Shown here: piece after piece, positions 17,735-27,728 of the stretch
How positions within the stretch are numbered: position 1 is the stretch's first letter
Layout of the letters: each line of letters begins with the position of its first letter
Source of the DNA: Bacteroidales bacterium UBA6248
GTDB lineage: Bacteria; Bacteroidota; Bacteroidia; Bacteroidales; Lentimicrobiaceae
Assembly: GCA_002441345.1 (NCBI GenBank)
Contig: DJVU01000009.1
Span: 29,584 to 93,583 of the forward strand
Length of the DNA: 64,000 bases
Direction: 5' to 3'
The notes under the pieces: generated by a model
Database searches by the model: none
Seen by the model: only the letters and a program-made list of their open reading frames with translations
Told to the model about the DNA's origin: nothing
Translations under genes and position numbers: made by a program

Positions 17735-18964
17735 CTAAATATTCAGCTTTTCTCCTTCCGATTTGGCAATTACCAATGCTGCACAGGTGTCACCATATAC
17801 ATTTACTGCAGTCCTGAACATATCCAGGATACGGTCTACCGCCAGTATCAGTCCTATCCCTTCCAGGGGAAGTCCGACAGCATTCAGCACTATAGTCATC
17901 ATTACAAGGCCTGCCATCGGAATGCCCGCAGAACCTATGGCCGCCAGTAATGCTGTAATTACTATAATTAACTGCTGGCCAAAATTCAGGTCAATTCCGT
18001 ATGCCTGAGCGATAAACATCACCGCAATGCATTCGTATAATGCTGTCCCGTTCATGTTGATGGTAGCCCCAAGGGGAAGTGTAAAACTCGAGATCTTGGA
18101 TGATACCCCGTCTTTACTCTCAACAGCTTCCATTGTAAGCGGAAGCGTTGCACTGGAAGATGATGTTGAAAATGCCGTCAGAAGCGGAACCGACATGTTC
18201 CGGAAATGCTTGAACGGATTTATCCGCGTTGTAACCCATACGATAACGTGAAGGGTTATAAATGCATGAATGATTAGTGCGGAAAGCACCGTAAGCATAT
18301 ACAATCCCATGCTCGATCCCAGCTGCATGATGGCAGACCGATCGCCTGCATATTTCGAAATAACCGATGCAATGATCGCAAAAACCCCGTAAGGCGTCAG
18401 CCTGATCACGGCCATGGTTACTTTCATCATAACGCCGAACACAGCGTCGAAAAAACGGTGTATTATCTGCTGACTGGAAGTTGAGGTGATATTGGTAAAA
18501 AATCCAAAAACCATGGAAAAGAAAATAACCGGAAGGATTTCTCCTTGAGCAAGGGAACGAAAAACGTTATCAGGAACGGCATTCAGCAGGAGTAGGCCGA
18601 GCGATTGATCCGCTGCCGGCAGGTAATCAACGGTTTCAGCCAATGCCAGATCGGCTCCGGTTCCGGGTCTGATCAGATTTACCAACAGAAGCCCGAGGGC
18701 AATGGCAAAAAAACTTGTGGAAAAGTAAAATCCTATGGTCTTTAGCCCAAGTCTGCCAAGACTCTCCGGAGTCCCAATGCCGGCAATTCCCGTGATAATT
18801 GAACTCATTATCAACGGTATAATGACCATTTTAAGCAACCTGAGGAATAAATCTCCAGCCCATGCAACCCAGGGCGTTAATTCCGGAAAGTAAACGCCAA
18901 AAAGAGTTCCTCCAGCCAGGGCAATCAGAATCTGCCAGTGTAGCGAAGGTGCTTTTATCTTCAT
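17735..18964 (-). CDS. Dicarboxylate/amino acid:cation symporter (DAACS, GltP/DctA-like)
   Basis: 409 residues from the ATG at 18964 (MKIKAPSLHWQILIALAGG). The open frame extends to 19156, but the extra 64 residues are not membrane-like and contain the likely promoter, so 18964 is preferred. The family's re-entrant loop STSSSSATLP and the helix motif NMNGTALYE are present, as is the C-terminal DRILDMFRTAVNVYGD. It should couple uptake of glutamate, aspartate or C4-dicarboxylates to sodium or proton entry at the inner membrane. It stands alone, convergent with the histidine kinase and divergent from a BNR protein. Confidence 0.92.
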   Translation of the reverse strand: MKIKAPSLHWQILIALAGGTLFGVYFPELTPWVAWAGDLFLRLLKMVIIPLIMSSIITGIAGIGTPESLGRLGLKTIGFYFSTSFFAIALGLLLVNLIRPGTGADLALAETVDYLPAADQSLGLLLLNAVPDNVFRSLAQGEILPVIFFSMVFGFFTNITSTSSQQIIHRFFDAVFGVMMKVTMAVIRLTPYGVFAIIASVISKYAGDRSAIMQLGSSMGLYMLTVLSALIIHAFITLHVIVWVTTRINPFKHFRNMSVPLLTAFSTSSSSATLPLTMEAVESKDGVSSKISSFTLPLGATINMNGTALYECIAVMFIAQAYGIDLNFGQQLIIVITALLAAIGSAGIPMAGLVMMTIVLNAVGLPLEGIGLILAVDRILDMFRTAVNVYGDTCAALVIAKSEGEKLNI

Positions 18965-19014
18965 GTATTGTCTGTTTTTATGAGCACTGGATGATGGCTT
19001 CAGCTTTTCTTTTG

Positions 19015-19022
19015 CAAACATA
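19015..19022 (-). promoter_or_regulatory. Possible -7 element for the DAACS symporter
   Basis: The minus strand reads TATGTTTG (TAnnTTTG), 50 bp upstream of the ATG at 18964. It lies inside the longer open frame, supporting the shorter start. No clear -33 is seen. Confidence 0.4.
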
Positions 19023-19115
19023 CATAACCCCGGGGTTTTTTGTACCTTGTGACAGAAAGTTGTTTCTTTTTCAAGTCGTTTGCTGAAAACGGGGGATGGG
19101 CGTATGGTACCGGAC

Positions 19116-19146
19116 TTGCATTTTCTTTCGGAATTATGTAGGTTTG
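19116..19146 (+). promoter_or_regulatory. Bacteroidota-type promoter for the BNR protein gene
   Basis: TTG (19116-19118), a 20-bp spacer and TAGGTTTG (19139-19146) match the consensus well. The ATG is 19 bp further on, at 19166. Confidence 0.6.
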
Positions 19147-19165
19147 AATTCTTCAAATTTATCCA

Positions 19166-20728
19166 ATGGCCAAAGGCTTTTTACTCTTAGTCACAGTATT
19201 GTTGCTGCAAGCGAACGCGAGGGCTCAGTTTCCCAATATCCTAATCGGAACGCAGCGAACACCTAACGAACCATCCATTTGTATTGATCCCCGTAATCCC
19301 CAAAGTATGGTGGTTGGTGTAAACATTGATACGTATTATACTTCTTTCGACGAAGGCCACACCTGGAATGAAGCCCGGTTGTTTTCGAATGCATACGGTG
19401 TGTGGGGTGATCCGTGCATCGTGGTGGATACAATGGGCTATTTCTATTTCTTTCACCTGTCGAATCCTCCCGGCCCCGCCTGGATTGATCAGATCGTTTG
19501 TCAGAGATCCGAAGATTATGGTATATCCTGGACCGACGGAACCGGAATCGGACTCGACGGCACCAAAGCCCAGGATAAGGAGTGGGCAGTAGTAAATCCC
19601 TTCAATAATCACATCTATGTTACCTGGACTCAATTCGATGCATACGGCAGTGCGGATCCCGCCGACAGCACAATTATACGCTTTTCCAAATCCGTAGATC
19701 AGGGGCTTACCTTTAGTGAACCGGTCCGGATAAATAAAGTAGCCGGCGATTGTATCGATAGCGATAATACGGTCGAAGGTGCCGTTCCTGCTGTCGGCCC
19801 CGAAGGTCAGATATATGTTTCGTGGTCGGGTCCTGAAGGAATCGTTTTTGACCGGTCATTCGACGAAGGAGAAACATGGCTCGACGACGATATCTTTGTA
19901 ACGGATCAGCCGGGCGGATGGGACTTCTCAATTCCGGGAATATTCCGGGCAAACGGGATGCCTGTAACCTGCTGCGATCTGAGCAACGGCCCCAATCGCG
20001 GAACCATTTACATCAACTGGAGCGATCAGCGCAACGGAACCGATGATACCGATGTATGGCTCGTGAAATCAACGGACCTTGGTTCAACCTGGAGCCAGCC
20101 CGTAAGGGTTAACGACGATAAACCCGGCAAACATCAGTTTTTTACCTGGATGACTGTGGATCAGTCGGATGGAAGACTATGGTTTGTTTTTTACGATCGG
20201 CGTGAACAGGAAGATGCCGGTACAGATGTTTATGTGGCATATTCGGTCGATGGAGGTGAAACGTTTGTCAATTTAAAGGTTAGTGAAGAGCCCTTTGTGC
20301 CGACTTCCAATATCTTCTTCGGCGATTATACCAGTATAGCCGCAGTAGATGGAATTGTAAGACCGGTCTGGACCCGCCTGCATGAAAATCAGTTGTCAAT
20401 GTGGACAGCCATTATGAATGATGTAATACCAGCTGTAAAAGAACCGGATCCCGATGCCCCTGTGGCCGGTCTGAAGGCTGTCCCTAATCCTTTTAATGAG
20501 GCTGCAGCCATATCTTTCCGGCTTCGCGACGACAACTTCGTGAGCCTTGATCTGTATGATCTTATGGGACGGAAACTGGCTTCGCTGATCGATCATCAAT
20601 TTTTACCGGCTGGCAAATACGTTGAATATCTTAATCTTCAATCGCATGGAATTCCAGCCGGAGTGTATATGCTCAGGCTGATAAGCCCTGCCGGACAATC
20701 GTCGTATAAAATCGTTTTTTCCGGATGA
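19166..20728 (+). CDS. BNR/sialidase-fold exported protein with T9SS type A sorting domain
   Basis: 520 residues with a signal peptide ending ARA and Gln at the mature start. The main region (about 25-425) carries repeated Asp-box motifs typical of six-bladed sialidase propellers: SFDEGHTW, SFDEGETW, STDLGSTW and SVDGGETF. The last 80 residues form a T9SS type A sorting domain: VPNPFNEAAAISF, LYDLMGRKL, IPAGVYMLRL. The protein should therefore be exported by type IX secretion and attached to the surface or released. The sialidase Arg triad could not be identified with confidence, so enzymatic activity is open; it could equally be a binding protein. It has its own promoter. Confidence 0.85.
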   Translation: MAKGFLLLVTVLLLQANARAQFPNILIGTQRTPNEPSICIDPRNPQSMVVGVNIDTYYTSFDEGHTWNEARLFSNAYGVWGDPCIVVDTMGYFYFFHLSNPPGPAWIDQIVCQRSEDYGISWTDGTGIGLDGTKAQDKEWAVVNPFNNHIYVTWTQFDAYGSADPADSTIIRFSKSVDQGLTFSEPVRINKVAGDCIDSDNTVEGAVPAVGPEGQIYVSWSGPEGIVFDRSFDEGETWLDDDIFVTDQPGGWDFSIPGIFRANGMPVTCCDLSNGPNRGTIYINWSDQRNGTDDTDVWLVKSTDLGSTWSQPVRVNDDKPGKHQFFTWMTVDQSDGRLWFVFYDRREQEDAGTDVYVAYSVDGGETFVNLKVSEEPFVPTSNIFFGDYTSIAAVDGIVRPVWTRLHENQLSMWTAIMNDVIPAVKEPDPDAPVAGLKAVPNPFNEAAAISFRLRDDNFVSLDLYDLMGRKLASLIDHQFLPAGKYVEYLNLQSHGIPAGVYMLRLISPAGQSSYKIVFSG

Positions 20729-20815
20729 TGCGGAAAGAGAGTACCGCAATGAATGCAATGATTTTGTATTTTCGCAGGCTGACACGTCCTCTGTCATTTC
20801 AAATATTGCTTGTGA

Positions 20816-21433
20816 ATGGAAGATAACCTGAGGAAAATCCTCTCAGATGCCCGTGAATTGTCGATAAAATTCGGCATCGGGAATATTAATATCGATTTCA
20901 TTGCCAATAAGCTGGAAATTTCCAAAAGCCAGCTGGAATCATATTTTACAGGCGATGAAGACCTGATTGACCGAATACTGGAATCGGAGCGGAATTCTTT
21001 TAAGGCAATTTTTGATGAAAATAATTTTGAGGATGTCAATGCCATTGAAATTCTCATGATTGTCAGTCAGGCTCTTAACAGCCGTTTTTTTGATCTTACC
21101 CCCTCAGTCACCAACGATCTGAAACAGCTCTATCCCGAACTATACCAGCATCATCTCGAACAGCGGGTTGAATTCATCTTTGAAAAGATGAAAGTTAATA
21201 TCGAAAAGGGAATTCGTCAGGAAGTATACCGTGAAGACCTTAGTATTGAGTTGATGGCCAGACTTTACATCAGCCGTCTTTACGACCTTCATAATCCCGA
21301 TTTCTTTCCTCCCGACAGGTTCTCCTTTAAAGTTCTCTACGAAGTAATGATTGATAGCTTTATTCGTGGAATTGCAAACGAAGAAGGACTGAGTCAATAC
21401 AAAAAGCTGAGAAAAGTATATAAAATGTGCTAA
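20816..21433 (+). CDS. TetR family transcriptional regulator
   Basis: 205 residues. The N-terminal helix-turn-helix (about 5-55) reads ARELSIKFGIGNINIDFIA then ISKSQLESYFTGDEDLI, which fits a TetR DNA-binding domain. The helical remainder would bind a ligand. It is followed after 80 bp by the dihydrouridine synthase gene on the same strand. No obvious target gene or operator is seen nearby. Confidence 0.8.
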   Translation: MEDNLRKILSDARELSIKFGIGNINIDFIANKLEISKSQLESYFTGDEDLIDRILESERNSFKAIFDENNFEDVNAIEILMIVSQALNSRFFDLTPSVTNDLKQLYPELYQHHLEQRVEFIFEKMKVNIEKGIRQEVYREDLSIELMARLYISRLYDLHNPDFFPPDRFSFKVLYEVMIDSFIRGIANEEGLSQYKKLRKVYKMC

Positions 21434-21513
21434 CCCCCTGATATCCGGGAGCCCGGCGCCTGAACATTTTTTTAGCGCATTTTGTTATTCCTGCCACATC
21501 AAAGCTGAAGCAG

Positions 21514-22497
21514 TTGTCTGATTTCTGGAAAGACCTTACCCGTCCCTTTTTCTTACTGGCCCCAATGGAAGACGTTACCGATACTGTTTTCAGGGAGCTT
21601 GTTATGTCGGTGTCGTCGGGAAGTCACCTTAGGGTGCTTTTTACTGAGTTTACCTCTGTCGATGGTATTTGTCACCCCAAAGGCCGCGATGCCGTTATTC
21701 ACAGACTCATGGTAAATGCCTCTGAACGTAAAATCCTAAGTGAACTTAACGCCAGACTCGTTGTGCAGATTTGGGGAAATGATCCTGAAAAATTCTTTGA
21801 AGCCAGCCGTTTTATTAAAGATAATTTTTGGTTTGATGGGATTGATATCAATATGGGCTGCCCGGCAGAAAAAATCGTGAAGCAGGGCTCCTGTTCGGCT
21901 CTTATCGGACAGCACACCCGCGTAAGTGAGATCATTCAGGCTGTGCGTGAAAGCTCAGGAATGCCTGTAAGTGTGAAGACACGGACCGGACTCAGAGAAC
22001 ATGCCACCGAATCGTGGATAAGCCATTTGTTGCAATGTAAGCTTTCTGCAATCACGCTTCATGCAAGAACACAACGTATGATGTCGCTTAAACCGGCCGA
22101 ATGGGACCAGATTGCTCTTGCCGTAAAATTGCGTAATTCAATAGCTCCGGAAGTAAAGCTGATTGGGAATGGCGATGTTGCTGATACACAGCATGGCCTG
22201 AAATTGATCGAAAGCACCGGCGCCGACGGAGCAATGATTGGCCGGGGAATATTTTCAGATCCCTGGTTTTTTAATAGCACCAGTCACGAACGCAATATGC
22301 AGGAAAAACTTCATCTTCTCCGGAAACATATCATCCTTTTCAGCGGGACCTGGCCGGAAGGACGAAATTTCAATATCCTGAAGCGCTTTTTTAAAATTTA
22401 TGTTCATGGTTTCGACGGAGCAGCAGCCTTAAGGGCTCAGCTGATGGAAACAAGCCGGCCTGAAACCGCCATTCAGATTATTGATGAATACCTCTAG
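21514..22497 (+). CDS. tRNA-dihydrouridine synthase family protein (TTG start)
   Basis: 327 residues. The FMN TIM-barrel begins with PFFLLAPMEDVTDTVFREL. The catalytic Cys lies in GIDINMGCPAEKIVKQGSC, followed by the VKTRTG motif and the FMN-phosphate loop IGNGDV..GADGAMIGRG. It reduces specific uridines in tRNA to dihydrouridine using NADPH. No ATG is available in frame near the N-terminus, and the TTG at 21514 places the conserved APMEDVTD at a normal distance, so a TTG start is proposed. It ends 15 bp from the convergent permease gene. Confidence 0.88.
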   Translation: MSDFWKDLTRPFFLLAPMEDVTDTVFRELVMSVSSGSHLRVLFTEFTSVDGICHPKGRDAVIHRLMVNASERKILSELNARLVVQIWGNDPEKFFEASRFIKDNFWFDGIDINMGCPAEKIVKQGSCSALIGQHTRVSEIIQAVRESSGMPVSVKTRTGLREHATESWISHLLQCKLSAITLHARTQRMMSLKPAEWDQIALAVKLRNSIAPEVKLIGNGDVADTQHGLKLIESTGADGAMIGRGIFSDPWFFNSTSHERNMQEKLHLLRKHIILFSGTWPEGRNFNILKRFFKIYVHGFDGAAALRAQLMETSRPETAIQIIDEYL

Positions 22498-22512
22498 CAT
22501 TCCCGGGTAGTA

Positions 22513-24954
22513 TTACTCATACTTAATAGAATTTACCGGATTGGCCGACGCTGCTTTAATGGCATGAAAGCTGACCGATCCCAAAGTAACAAGCAGTGAG
22601 ATGGCTCCGGCCAGCAGAAAAGTAGCAATACCGGGATTTATATGGTAAGCAAAATTGTCGAGCCACCTGTCGAGAAAGTACCAGGAAACCGGGGTTGCAA
22701 TTACAAAAGCCACAGCCATTAACAGAAGCGACTCTTTGTACAGCATCCGGAGGACTGTAGCAACCGAGGCTCCCAGAACCTTGCGTATTCCGATCTCCTT
22801 TGACCGCTGAGAAGCTGTAAATGAGGAAAGCCCGACAAGTCCGAGTAAAGCAATGAAAATTGAAAGCACTGAAAAAACCATAAAGACTTTCCCTACCCGT
22901 TTTTCAGCAGTGTATAGTTCGTCGTAGCTTTCATCAAGAAAGAAATAATCGAACGGTCGATTGGTTCCCGATATTTCCCATTTATTTCTGATGAAGTCAA
23001 TGGCTCCCGTTTTAAATCCGGGCTTTATTCGCACCGAAAGAAGGTTCATCGGGAATTCAGGGATAAAGAGAATAACTGGCTCTACCTTATTGTGTAGCGA
23101 TTTGAAATTAAAATCCTTAACTACTCCGATTACTTTCATCATCCGCCCTCCGCTTCCGTCGAGTTCAAAGTTGTAGTGTATCTTCTTACCCAGTGCATCT
23201 TTTCCCCATCCCAATGATTGAGCACAGGTTTCGTTAATGATAACTGCTTCAAGCCGGTCGGTTCCCATGTCCTTGCTGAAACTTCTTCCTTCAATGAATT
23301 CCAGTCCAAGTAATTCAGGGTACTCATAATTGCATGGAATCAGATTTAACGCGTATTCCTGCATCTTGTCTTCTTTTTCCACGCGCATGACCTGAATCCC
23401 GTTTCTGCCCCCGGGGATGCCGGCCGAAAGTCCTGCATTGATAACGCCCGGGTATTGAAGCAATTCATTTCTGAACGATTCCATTCTGTTAAGAAATGCC
23501 GTGTCCTGGACTTCAATTACCATTAGATTCTCCTTTTCAAATCCAAGGCTTGCCGTTCTCATGAAGTGAATCTGGGAGTATATTACCAGAGTCCCGGTTA
23601 TCATCGAAACAGAGATAATCAGCTGAATGGTAACCAAACCCTTTCGCATCCACGAACCCTTACTGCCTGCATGAACCCGCCCTTTCAGAACTGTGGCCGG
23701 CTGAAAGGATGAAAGAAATAAAGCAGGATAAGTTCCCGACAGAAGGCCGGTAAAAAGGGCAATGAGAAACATGCCTGTAAACAGGGTTAAGCTCCCGATA
23801 ATACTGAATGACAGCTGCTTACCCGAAATATCGTTAAACACCGGAAGCAATAATTGCATCAGCGCCAGCGAAATAAAAAATGAAATGAATGCCAGTATCA
23901 GGCTTTCACTTATAAACTGTCGCGCAAGCTGGCCGCGGTTTGCTCCGACTACTTTGCGCAATCCCACTTCCCTGGCTCTGGCTGATGCCCTGGCTGTAGC
24001 CAGATTCATGTAGTTGATCGACGCCAGCACCAGAATCATTACCCCGATGATCCCCAGTACATAAACATATATAAGATTCCCAACTGGCAGATCACCGGCA
24101 AGTCTGGATGTGTGATGGACGTTGTCGATACGGGTTGCCATCAGTGCGAAACTTCCGTTGATCTGATCTCCGATTTCACGCATGTACTTTTCGTACACGG
24201 CAGGAAATTTTGATAAAAGAGCGTTTATATCCGAGCCTTCATTGAGCAGAATGTAAGAGTAAACGCCCACATTCCAGAACATTCCGGGCTCCATACTTCT
24301 GAATCGCTCTTCTCCTACAAGACCGGCAAGCGTTTCCATTGAAAGAAGGATGTCGAATTTCAGATGGGTGTTATCGGGCAGGTCACGAAAAACCCCGCTC
24401 ACTTTATAATTTCGTCCGCTGCCTGTAGTTACCGTCTTTCCATACGCATGATCAGAGCCAAAGTACTTCCTGGCTGTGGTTTCACTCATTATCAGTGTGA
24501 AAGGCTCTGTTAACGCATGGTCCGGGTTTCCTTCCGAAAAGCTGAGCGAAAACATACCCGGAGCGGTGGAGTCGGCAAAATAGTTCTGACGTTCAATAAA
24601 TTCCTTGTCGTCGTATCTTAAAATGAGATTATCGTTTGGTGCAAATCTGCAAAACATTTGAACATCCGGAAATTCCAGCTTCAGGGCTGGTGCCATCGCT
24701 ACAGAACTTACGGCAAACCGATCGTGCTTATTATTGATTGAAAAATCGCCTTCCAGCCTGTAAATTCGTTTGTAATCGTCATAATGCCTGTCATAACCCA
24801 GCTCATCGTTAATGTATAGCAGAATGAAAAAAGCTGCCGTGATGCCCAGCGAAAGTCCCAGAATGTTGATTAAGGTGTAACCCTTGTTGCGAGAAAAGTT
24901 CCGGAATGCACTTTGTATGTAATTGCTGACCATAGTTGTAGGTATTGTTTTCAA
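22513..24954 (-). CDS. ABC transporter permease, MacB/FtsX type with two core domains
   Basis: 813 residues. An N-terminal helix (about 25-48), a large periplasmic MacB-core region (about 50-280), an FtsX three-helix block (about 290-460), a second periplasmic region (about 480-670) and a second FtsX block (about 690-800) are seen. ASARAREVGLRKVVGAN and QRSKEIGIRKVLGAS are the usual post-helix signatures of each FtsX unit. These Bacteroidota permeases work with a separate ATPase in lipoprotein, peptide or drug export. The only MacB-like ATPase in the window is about 16 kb away, beside an adaptor protein. An alternative start is the ATG at 24933. Confidence 0.88.
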   Translation of the reverse strand: MKTIPTTMVSNYIQSAFRNFSRNKGYTLINILGLSLGITAAFFILLYINDELGYDRHYDDYKRIYRLEGDFSINNKHDRFAVSSVAMAPALKLEFPDVQMFCRFAPNDNLILRYDDKEFIERQNYFADSTAPGMFSLSFSEGNPDHALTEPFTLIMSETTARKYFGSDHAYGKTVTTGSGRNYKVSGVFRDLPDNTHLKFDILLSMETLAGLVGEERFRSMEPGMFWNVGVYSYILLNEGSDINALLSKFPAVYEKYMREIGDQINGSFALMATRIDNVHHTSRLAGDLPVGNLIYVYVLGIIGVMILVLASINYMNLATARASARAREVGLRKVVGANRGQLARQFISESLILAFISFFISLALMQLLLPVFNDISGKQLSFSIIGSLTLFTGMFLIALFTGLLSGTYPALFLSSFQPATVLKGRVHAGSKGSWMRKGLVTIQLIISVSMITGTLVIYSQIHFMRTASLGFEKENLMVIEVQDTAFLNRMESFRNELLQYPGVINAGLSAGIPGGRNGIQVMRVEKEDKMQEYALNLIPCNYEYPELLGLEFIEGRSFSKDMGTDRLEAVIINETCAQSLGWGKDALGKKIHYNFELDGSGGRMMKVIGVVKDFNFKSLHNKVEPVILFIPEFPMNLLSVRIKPGFKTGAIDFIRNKWEISGTNRPFDYFFLDESYDELYTAEKRVGKVFMVFSVLSIFIALLGLVGLSSFTASQRSKEIGIRKVLGASVATVLRMLYKESLLLMAVAFVIATPVSWYFLDRWLDNFAYHINPGIATFLLAGAISLLVTLGSVSFHAIKAASANPVNSIKYE

Positions 24955-25406
24955 AAAATTCCGGGAACGGGTTGATTTCCGGAATTTTCCACACCGTTGA
25001 CTGACATGTACCCGTGCCAGTATTTTCCATTAATCATGCCATTGTGTTTAATAAGCTGATTAACAATGTAATGAAAATATTTATAAGCTTCTGACCGTAC
25101 ATTTTTGTTCGATAATTGATGGTCTGGTGTTCGCGGCCGGACACTTTGCCTGAAATTGTGTCATACATTTATGAAATGCATGATTTTTGTCGTTACACAT
25201 GTCTTGTCGCATTATAGGATGAGTGAACCGGTATTTCAGACCCCGACGGAAAAGTTCAGCAAAAGAGGTATTGTTTAACCGGAAATTTCACCCTTGCATT
25301 GCAGACGCTTCGGGTTTGTCGTCTTAATAATTTAAAAAAAGCCATCTGAAGGATTGCCGTCTGTAATGTTCGGAATCATCAGCAATTAGAAAAAAATCAA
25401 GGAAGT
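24955..25406. other. Intergenic, no gene seen
   Basis: About 450 bp between the divergent permease and TPR genes. It has frequent stops in all frames. No convincing TAnnTTTG promoter, hairpin or RNA gene was found. Confidence 0.4.
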
Positions 25407-27647
25407 ATGAATTACAGGGAGACAGAGGAGTGGTATGCCAGAATTTGCAATCTGTTGGAGCAGCAAAGGGTTGCGGATGCTCTTGATAAAATTGCTCAGG
25501 TTGCTGAGCTTAAGGGTAACACCGCCAGCTTTGCACGAGTAGATGAGCTTCGGTTTACATATGGAAACATGCTGAGCTATACGATTAAAGGTGTTGAGGA
25601 TACACAGCGTGAGCAAATATACCATCATTTGCTTGTTTCAATATATGAACTGGCCGATTCCATGAAAATGGATTTGCTTGCCCGAAGCGGCATGATGCTT
25701 TCGGCTCTGAAAAAAGAGCTCGACAAAGAGATGCGGATGGCAAATCAGGGGCTTGGAGAAAGCCTGGTAAGCTTGTCGTTCGATCATGAGCTGGATGAAA
25801 TGCTGCGCAGTACCATACTTTTCGATGATGAAACGGAGAGTGAAATTGCGGTTAATCACAGGAAAGCTATTTTCAGAACATTCCGGCTTCTATGGCTTAC
25901 CGATAAACTAAGTGAGGACGATGCCACCCGTGTTGCAGGTATCTTTCGAAGCACTTCCATTCCCTGGTACGAAAAATCCATGATGGTAAGTGCACTTACC
26001 CTGGGTATTTTAAGAGTTTTTGACGTCCGCAAACTGGAACTCCTTATCGAGCTTTACGATCATCCGGATCCGCAGATTTCACAACGCGCGCTTGTCGGTA
26101 TGCTGATAGCTTTTAACTTTTTCGGTAAGCGCATCGTACTTTATCCCTCGGTAATGGAACCGCTGATGCTGCTAAAGAATAGCGAAAAGTTCGCAGCAGA
26201 AGCAGAATCGGTAATTATACAGTTTATCCGGTCGAAAGACACGGAAAAGATAACCCGTAAGTTCAGGGAAGAGATTGTGCCGGATGTAATTAAATTTAAC
26301 CAGGATCTGAATGAGAAACTTGATCTGGAGAAACTGATGACTCCTGAGGAGTTTCTTGACAAAAATCCCGATTGGGAGAAGTACTTTGATAACCAGCCAG
26401 GCCTGGTCAGAAAACTGGAGGAGCTGACCAATATGCAGCTGGAAGGATCGGATGTATTTCTTGGCGCTTTTTCCATGCTTAAAAATTTCAGCTTCTTCAG
26501 CGATCTTCCAAATTGGTTTTTGCCTTTTTATAAAGATCACTATGTGGTTGTAAAAGCATTAAAGGATGAAACTGAATCGATGCGCAAAACCATAGGGGAG
26601 GGCATTGAGCGTTCGGTATATATGTGTAATTCCGATAAGTTCTCATTTATCCTGAATCTCCCGCTTATGCCGGGGCCTCAAAAGAATATGATTCATCAGA
26701 TGTTTGAAGCGGAAGCCGGGCAGCTGGAGGAACTTACAGATGAAGAATTAAGTAATCCGGGCCTTCGCAATAAACGGATCGTCATTCAGTACATACAGGA
26801 TCTGTATCGTTTTTTCAGGTTACATCCGCTCAGAGCCGAATTTACGGATGTCATTGCCTTTTCTGGTGAGGCCCATATGTCGCAACCGTTTTCGTCTCTG
26901 GTCGAAGATACTTCTCACCTCAAAACCATTGCATCGTTTTTCTTTGATCACGATCACTTTGATGATGCTCTCAGAATTTTCAGCCTGCTTGAGAAAAAAG
27001 GTGAAAGTTATGCCGAGCTCTTCGAAAAATCAGGATACTGTTATCAGCAAAAAGGAGAGTATTTGCATGCGATTACATACTATCGCAAGGCCGATCTTTT
27101 TGATACCAACCGAAACTGGCTTTTGAGCAAAATTGCACAGTGCTACCTTAAAATGGGTGATACCCCGCATGCTCTCGAAACATACCTGGAGCTGGATGCA
27201 GTTGAGCCTTCCGGACTCAAGACGGCTGCAGCAATTGGAACCTGTTATCTTAATCTGAATGAACCGGAAAAGGCTCTTGATTATTTCTACCGAATTGAAT
27301 TTGCAGAACCCGGTTCGCTCAATGCCATGCGACCCGTTGCATGGTGCCTTCTGATAACCGGAAAAACGGAGGCTGCGGTACCTTATTATAATCAGTTGCT
27401 TTCCGGGAATCCGAATGCCTTTGACTTTATGAATGCCGGTCATCTGGCACTTTGTATTGGAGATAAGCTTCAGGCAACAGAACATTATATTAACAGCATA
27501 AGGCTGAGAGGAGGCGACCTGAAATCTTTCCTCAACAGCTTTGCTGCCGACCGGCGCTATCTTACCTCAAACGGGGTGGATGTAAATGAGCTGCCGTTTA
27601 TACTCGACTGGGTAAGATTACGGTTCAGGGAAGAACAGGAAAAATAG
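25407..27647 (+). CDS. Large cytosolic tetratricopeptide repeat protein
   Basis: 746 residues without signal peptide or membrane helix. Residues about 1-500 are helical and of no family I recognise. Residues about 510-705 contain at least five TPR units, for example YAELFEKSGYCYQQKGEYLHA, IAQCYLKMGDTPHALETYL and IGTCYLNLNEPEKALDYF. It is probably a scaffold for a cytosolic complex. It is convergent with pgk, with a terminator for pgk in the gap. Function is unknown. Confidence 0.8.
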   Translation: MNYRETEEWYARICNLLEQQRVADALDKIAQVAELKGNTASFARVDELRFTYGNMLSYTIKGVEDTQREQIYHHLLVSIYELADSMKMDLLARSGMMLSALKKELDKEMRMANQGLGESLVSLSFDHELDEMLRSTILFDDETESEIAVNHRKAIFRTFRLLWLTDKLSEDDATRVAGIFRSTSIPWYEKSMMVSALTLGILRVFDVRKLELLIELYDHPDPQISQRALVGMLIAFNFFGKRIVLYPSVMEPLMLLKNSEKFAAEAESVIIQFIRSKDTEKITRKFREEIVPDVIKFNQDLNEKLDLEKLMTPEEFLDKNPDWEKYFDNQPGLVRKLEELTNMQLEGSDVFLGAFSMLKNFSFFSDLPNWFLPFYKDHYVVVKALKDETESMRKTIGEGIERSVYMCNSDKFSFILNLPLMPGPQKNMIHQMFEAEAGQLEELTDEELSNPGLRNKRIVIQYIQDLYRFFRLHPLRAEFTDVIAFSGEAHMSQPFSSLVEDTSHLKTIASFFFDHDHFDDALRIFSLLEKKGESYAELFEKSGYCYQQKGEYLHAITYYRKADLFDTNRNWLLSKIAQCYLKMGDTPHALETYLELDAVEPSGLKTAAAIGTCYLNLNEPEKALDYFYRIEFAEPGSLNAMRPVAWCLLITGKTEAAVPYYNQLLSGNPNAFDFMNAGHLALCIGDKLQATEHYINSIRLRGGDLKSFLNSFAADRRYLTSNGVDVNELPFILDWVRLRFREEQEK

Positions 27648-27663
27648 CTTATACCGTTTAGCT

Positions 27664-27696
27664 TAAAAAACAGCCTCCCCGGTCCGGAGAGGCTGT
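27664..27696 (-). terminator. Rho-independent terminator of pgk
   Basis: Arms 27670-27677 and 27689-27696 form a perfect 8-bp stem that can extend with GC pairs in the loop. On the minus strand it is followed by six U residues (27665-27670). It lies 33 bp after the pgk stop codon. Confidence 0.85.
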
Positions 27697-27728
27697 ACGT
27701 AAATAAAATTTACCGGGATTGCTGATAA

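Noticed and set aside
19166..20728. Naming the BNR protein a GH33 sialidase
   Set aside because: Asp-boxes show the fold only; the catalytic Arg triad, Tyr and Asp were not identified with confidence.
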